Shown: positions 61,523 through 64,000 of the stretch, in pieces
Numbering within the stretch: the first letter of the stretch is position 1
Layout: every line of letters starts with the position of its first letter
DNA from: Anaeromyxobacter dehalogenans 2CP-C
GTDB taxonomy: Bacteria > Myxococcota > Myxococcia > Myxococcales > Anaeromyxobacteraceae
NCBI RefSeq assembly: GCF_000013385.1
Contig: NC_007760.1
Coordinates: forward strand, 4,376,001-4,440,000
DNA length: 64,000 nucleotides
Reading direction: 5' to 3'
Program-made: the position numbers and the translations under genes
The notes under the pieces: generated by a model
Database searches by the model: none
Told to the model about the DNA's origin: nothing
Seen by the model: the letters and a program-made list of their open reading frames with translations, nothing else

Positions 61523-62869
61523 ATGGAAGCGGAGCGGGCGGAAAGATGGAAGCGACTGCTGAGAACGACCCGCTTGTTTCACGATCCGCTCCAGCCAGTC
61601 ACCGAGGGCCGGTCCGACTTCGAACGCGACCACGACCGAGTGGTGTTCTCTAGCGCATTCAGGCGACTGAAGGACAAGACGCAAGTATTCCCGTTGTCGC
61701 CTTCTGACTACACGCGAACCAGGCTCACGCATAGCCTGGAAGCGTCGTGCGTTGGACGCTCCCTCGGACAGGAGGCGCTCCTCGCGCTTCGGCGTGCCGG
61801 GCGCCTCGCGGACTCAGAGTCCCCGGGAATCGCGACACTCGTCGCGACGGCTTGCCTCGCACATGACATCGGAAACCCTCCATTCGGCCACTCAGGTGAG
61901 GACGCCATCTGCACGTGGGCGATCTCCCACCGCGACGTACTGAGGCTCCCGGCCCCGGAACAAACCGACCTCGAGCAGTTCGAGGGTAACGCTCAGGGGT
62001 TCCGCATCATGTCGCGTCTGACGAATCGGCTACGGCGCGGCGGGATCCAGCCCACCCTCGCCTTGCTCGGCGCGATGACGAAGTACCCGCGATCGTCTAC
62101 TCCGTCCCGCCCCCCCACCGATGGCCGCGCATCAGAGAAGAAGTACGGCTTCTTTCAGGACGATCAGGAAGCGGCGCTGCACTCATTCAGCGAACTCGGA
62201 ATGGTCGAGCGCGTGCCGGGAATGTTCGTGCGCCACCCTCTCGCGTTTCTCACCGAGGCTGCGGACGACATCTGCTACGTCGTCATGGACCTAGAGGACG
62301 CGTTCAAGCTGAAGCTGGTCTCGTTCGACACGGCCAGCGACTGGCTGAAACGTCTCACGGCGGACCCGAAACCGTCCAAGGGTGAGTTCCGCGCCAGCTC
62401 AGAGCTGTCTCGTCTTCGAGCCAGCGCCGTCCATTCGATGACGATGGCATGCGCCAAGGTGTTCGAAGACAACCTCGATGGAATTGAGGACGGCACGTTC
62501 GACACTCCGCTCATCGCCGCCACGGCGTTCGCGAACGACTACAAGGCGCTCAAGCGGTTCGAGCAGGAGCACGTGTACACGGACGAGCGGGCACTGCAGA
62601 TCGAGTACGCGGGATATGAGACGCTCGCCGGACTGCTGACGGCGTTTTGCGACGCAGCGCTGTCAGACAAGGCGACGCGCAGTCAGGAGAAGCTGCTGCG
62701 ACTCCTTCCGGAGGACTCATTCGACCGGCCGGACGTGGCTAAGAACGATCGGGCTTCGCTGACGAGGTACCAGCGCGTGCTCGCGATGACGGACTTCGTC
62801 TCGGGGATGACGGATTCGTACGCGGTCGAGCTGTACCAGAAGCTTTCCGGCATCAAGCTGCCGGCGTGA
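61523..62869 (+). CDS. dgt: Deoxyguanosinetriphosphate triphosphohydrolase-like protein
   Basis: 448 residues; start ATG 61523 follows GGGAGGGAGACGG (strong SD), and the open frame upstream lacks family sequence. HD-domain dNTPase: RRLKDKTQVFPL, first metal His in RLTHSLEASCVGRSLG, HD in CLAHDIGNPPFGHSGEDAI, and later Asp in TEAADDICYVVMDLEDAFK. dGTPases hydrolyse dGTP (or other dNTPs) to nucleoside plus triphosphate; some are known to protect against phage by nucleotide depletion. Placement head-to-head with Wadjet supports a defence role. Codon use is less GC3-rich than in the main part of the window, consistent with acquisition. Confidence 0.88.
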   Translation: MEAERAERWKRLLRTTRLFHDPLQPVTEGRSDFERDHDRVVFSSAFRRLKDKTQVFPLSPSDYTRTRLTHSLEASCVGRSLGQEALLALRRAGRLADSESPGIATLVATACLAHDIGNPPFGHSGEDAICTWAISHRDVLRLPAPEQTDLEQFEGNAQGFRIMSRLTNRLRRGGIQPTLALLGAMTKYPRSSTPSRPPTDGRASEKKYGFFQDDQEAALHSFSELGMVERVPGMFVRHPLAFLTEAADDICYVVMDLEDAFKLKLVSFDTASDWLKRLTADPKPSKGEFRASSELSRLRASAVHSMTMACAKVFEDNLDGIEDGTFDTPLIAATAFANDYKALKRFEQEHVYTDERALQIEYAGYETLAGLLTAFCDAALSDKATRSQEKLLRLLPEDSFDRPDVAKNDRASLTRYQRVLAMTDFVSGMTDSYAVELYQKLSGIKLPA

Positions 62870-62907
62870 GCGGTGTCATGCTCAACTAGCGCTCGGCGCG
62901 ATGGCCA

Positions 62908-63279
62908 TCATGGCTCCCCCTCGGCCACCACGAAGACCTCGGCCCACGCCCTGATTTCCAGCTGCGAGCGCTTCTCTTCCCACACACCGTCGAGCACGCG
63001 AAGGACCTGTCCCACTTCGTGGCGAGGAAGCAGCTTCGCGACTGCGGCCTCGTACACGACCGCAACTTCGGCACCAGTTCGCGACCGCGCGAGGAAGCCG
63101 TGCTCACCTGCGCCAGCGGTCACTACAAGCTCAGAATCGCCACGTCCATCAGCGAGGGCCGCCCGCTCTCCAACGGACCACCCAGGGGCGCAGCGCGCCC
63201 GAACAGGACACCACTGACAGGCGGCGCCCGGCTTCGCGTCAGCTGGGCGTCCGAGTAGCACATCGGTGAGCTGCGACAC
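62908..63279 (-). pseudogene. Fragment with nuclease-type Cys cluster (PD-(D/E)XK/Cas4-like C-terminus)
   Basis: About 123 residues from GTG 63279; the frame is open back to a stop near 63345, with no natural start evident. The segment GRPADAKPGAACQWCPVRARCAPGW has the C-x2-C-x5-C pattern of the C-terminal [4Fe-4S]-type cluster region in RecB/Cas4-like PD-(D/E)XK nucleases. No D/E-x-K core is present, so it is a 3' remnant at best. The adjacent IS256 fragment begins where the upstream part would lie. It could also be a small unrelated gene. Confidence 0.35.
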
Positions 63280-63399
63280 GGATGAGTAACGTCCACTGAA
63301 GTGGTGTACGGGCCGCCGGCCAAGAAGTAGAGGTCGGTGACCAGCGCGTCATCCTTGCGGAAACCGTCGCCAAACGGGATTCCGACAACAAGAGAGACG

Positions 63400-63510
63400 A
63401 TGGCCGCCACGGCCAGCATCGACGCTATCGAATGGCTTGGCAAGCAGGTGGAGGCAGCGCCTGACGGGCTGCGGAAGATGCTCACCGAGATGGTGAACAT
63501 CCTGATGAAT
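63400..63510 (+). mobile_element. IS256-family transposase, N-terminal fragment
   Basis: Begins at ATG 63400 after GAGAGACG. The 37 residues with IDAIEWLGKQVEAAPDGLRK and MLTEMVNILMN match the N-terminus of IS256 (mutator-type) transposases, normally followed by EADALCGA-type sequence. Here the homology ends abruptly after MN and the frame runs into unrelated sequence and IS21-like repeats. The catalytic DDE domain is absent, so it is inert. Confidence 0.65.
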
Positions 63511-63532
63511 GTTGGCGCTCGCCGCGCGGACT

Positions 63533-63574
63533 GTTACCCATGTCTCCGGTCTGACCGTTACCCATGTTGCCGGT
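63533..63574. repeat. Tandem 18-bp repeats resembling IS21-family end repeats
   Basis: GTTACCCATGTCTCCGGT (63533-63550) and GTTACCCATGTTGCCGGT (63557-63574) match at 16 of 18 positions with a 24-bp period. IS21-family elements carry such multiple terminal repeats. They directly follow the truncated IS256 fragment, suggesting a later insertion and loss of the element. No istA/istB sequence is visible. Confidence 0.45.
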
Positions 63575-63630
63575 TTGGACCCGGGCTGAATCGAACTTGC
63601 TTGTATTGCCGTTCCTGTTGCGCTCACGGC

Positions 63631-64000
63631 TCAGCGCATCGTCAAGGGTGTGCTTGCTAGTATTCGCGAAGCACGCTCGACCCGCGGAAGCCTGGCCAAC
63701 ATGGCGCAGACTGCGCTCGACCGATGCACCCGCAAATCGTTGAGGAGCACGGAATTGGACAAGGTGCCGTGCGTGCGCAGGCGATCCCACGCGAGATTGA
63801 ACATCCAGGCCGGGATGGGCTCGGCGCCGCCCGTGCGGCCGCGAGACCGCTCCGTCTCGACGTGGACCTCGACCGGCGTGAGCTCCACGACTCGGTTCTT
63901 GCAAGGTCGCGGTCCGAGCGTCATGAACACGGGAGACCGCTGCACCTCGGCGCGCAGCGCCCGGTAGAGATCCGGCTCGAAGGGCTCCTCGACGCGCTCA
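63631..64000 (-). CDS. Unknown protein, C-terminal part (5' end outside window)
   Basis: The frame is open from the right edge to the stop at 63631 and reads like genuine protein: RVEEPFEPDLYRALRAEV, MTLGPRPCKNRVVELTPVEVHVETERS, EPIPAWMFNLAWDRLRTHG, then SNSVLLNDLRVHRSSAVCAMLARLPRVE. The GTG at 63945 is internal. The end has an amphipathic/winged-helix feel and the sequence recalls C-termini of restriction- or helicase-type defence proteins, but no family was recognised with certainty. Location inside the defence island supports such a role only by association. Confidence 0.6.
   Translation of the reverse strand, partial: ERVEEPFEPDLYRALRAEVQRSPVFMTLGPRPCKNRVVELTPVEVHVETERSRGRTGGAEPIPAWMFNLAWDRLRTHGTLSNSVLLNDLRVHRSSAVCAMLARLPRVERASRILASTPLTMR

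Noticed and set aside
63123-63500. 125-residue minus-strand ORF over the IS256 fragment
   Set aside because: It is antisense to the IS256 N-terminal fragment and changes character along its length; no coherent domain seen.

Overview
The window is very GC-rich chromosomal DNA, almost wall-to-wall genes, with long spurious antisense ORFs of the kind high GC produces. Three features point to Myxococcota, probably an Anaeromyxobacter-like organism: a three-gene cluster matching the PomX/PomZ/PomY division-site system of Myxococcus xanthus, a giant 2-hydroxyacyl-CoA dehydratase-type activase of anaerobes, and the general gene mix. The species is an inference; no rRNA lies in the window.

Layout. 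1-1.6 kb: end of a haloacid dehalogenase gene, then an ArsR-SRPBCC gene pair enclosed by inverted repeat blocks. 1.6-8 kb: CoA-dehydratase activase, membrane dipeptidase and two small unknown genes. 8-12.5 kb: TetR and flavin-reductase-like genes divergent from a double-permease ABC transporter. 12.6-17.8 kb: Mpo1-like, AraC, lipoprotein, RadC, C69 peptidase and YceI genes. 17.9-23.9 kb: a barrel-like protein, the dapC-dapD-dapE lysine/diaminopimelate operon, transhydrogenase sthA and a GST. 24-28.3 kb: a Cys-rich mini-protein and pomY-pomZ-pomX. 28.3-34 kb: MFS transporter, PRC-barrel, CorC-like protein, purS-purQ, hydrolase and a response regulator. 34-41.7 kb: tldE/tldD, hydrolase, SDR, and an ECF sigma/anti-sigma/Spy-like trio. 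41.8-52 kb: serS and a translationally coupled heavy-metal efflux operon (TolC, adaptor, RND pump, response regulator, kinase). 52.7-53.1 kb: tRNA-Ser(UGA), tRNA-Ser(GCU), tRNA-Arg(ACG).

From 53.2 kb to the right edge lies a defence island next to tRNA-Arg. It holds a complete type II Wadjet locus (jetA-B-C-D, minus strand) whose jetD carries a one-base frameshift, a divergently transcribed dGTPase, and mobile-element debris (IS256 fragment, IS21-like end repeats, nuclease fragment). Codon use here is visibly less GC3-biased than in the rest of the window, as expected for acquired DNA.

Two window-wide patterns stand out. First, a dispersed palindromic repeat family has near-constant arms flanking an internal hairpin. 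The stem sequence of the hairpin differs between copies but stays base-paired. Copies lie between genes and also run into the 3' ends of several genes, giving odd C-terminal tails. Second, at least eight genes have a TANNNT-like -10 hexamer ending 7-8 nt before the start codon and no Shine-Dalgarno, which suggests leaderless mRNAs. Many adjacent genes also overlap by GTGA or ATGA, indicating translational coupling.
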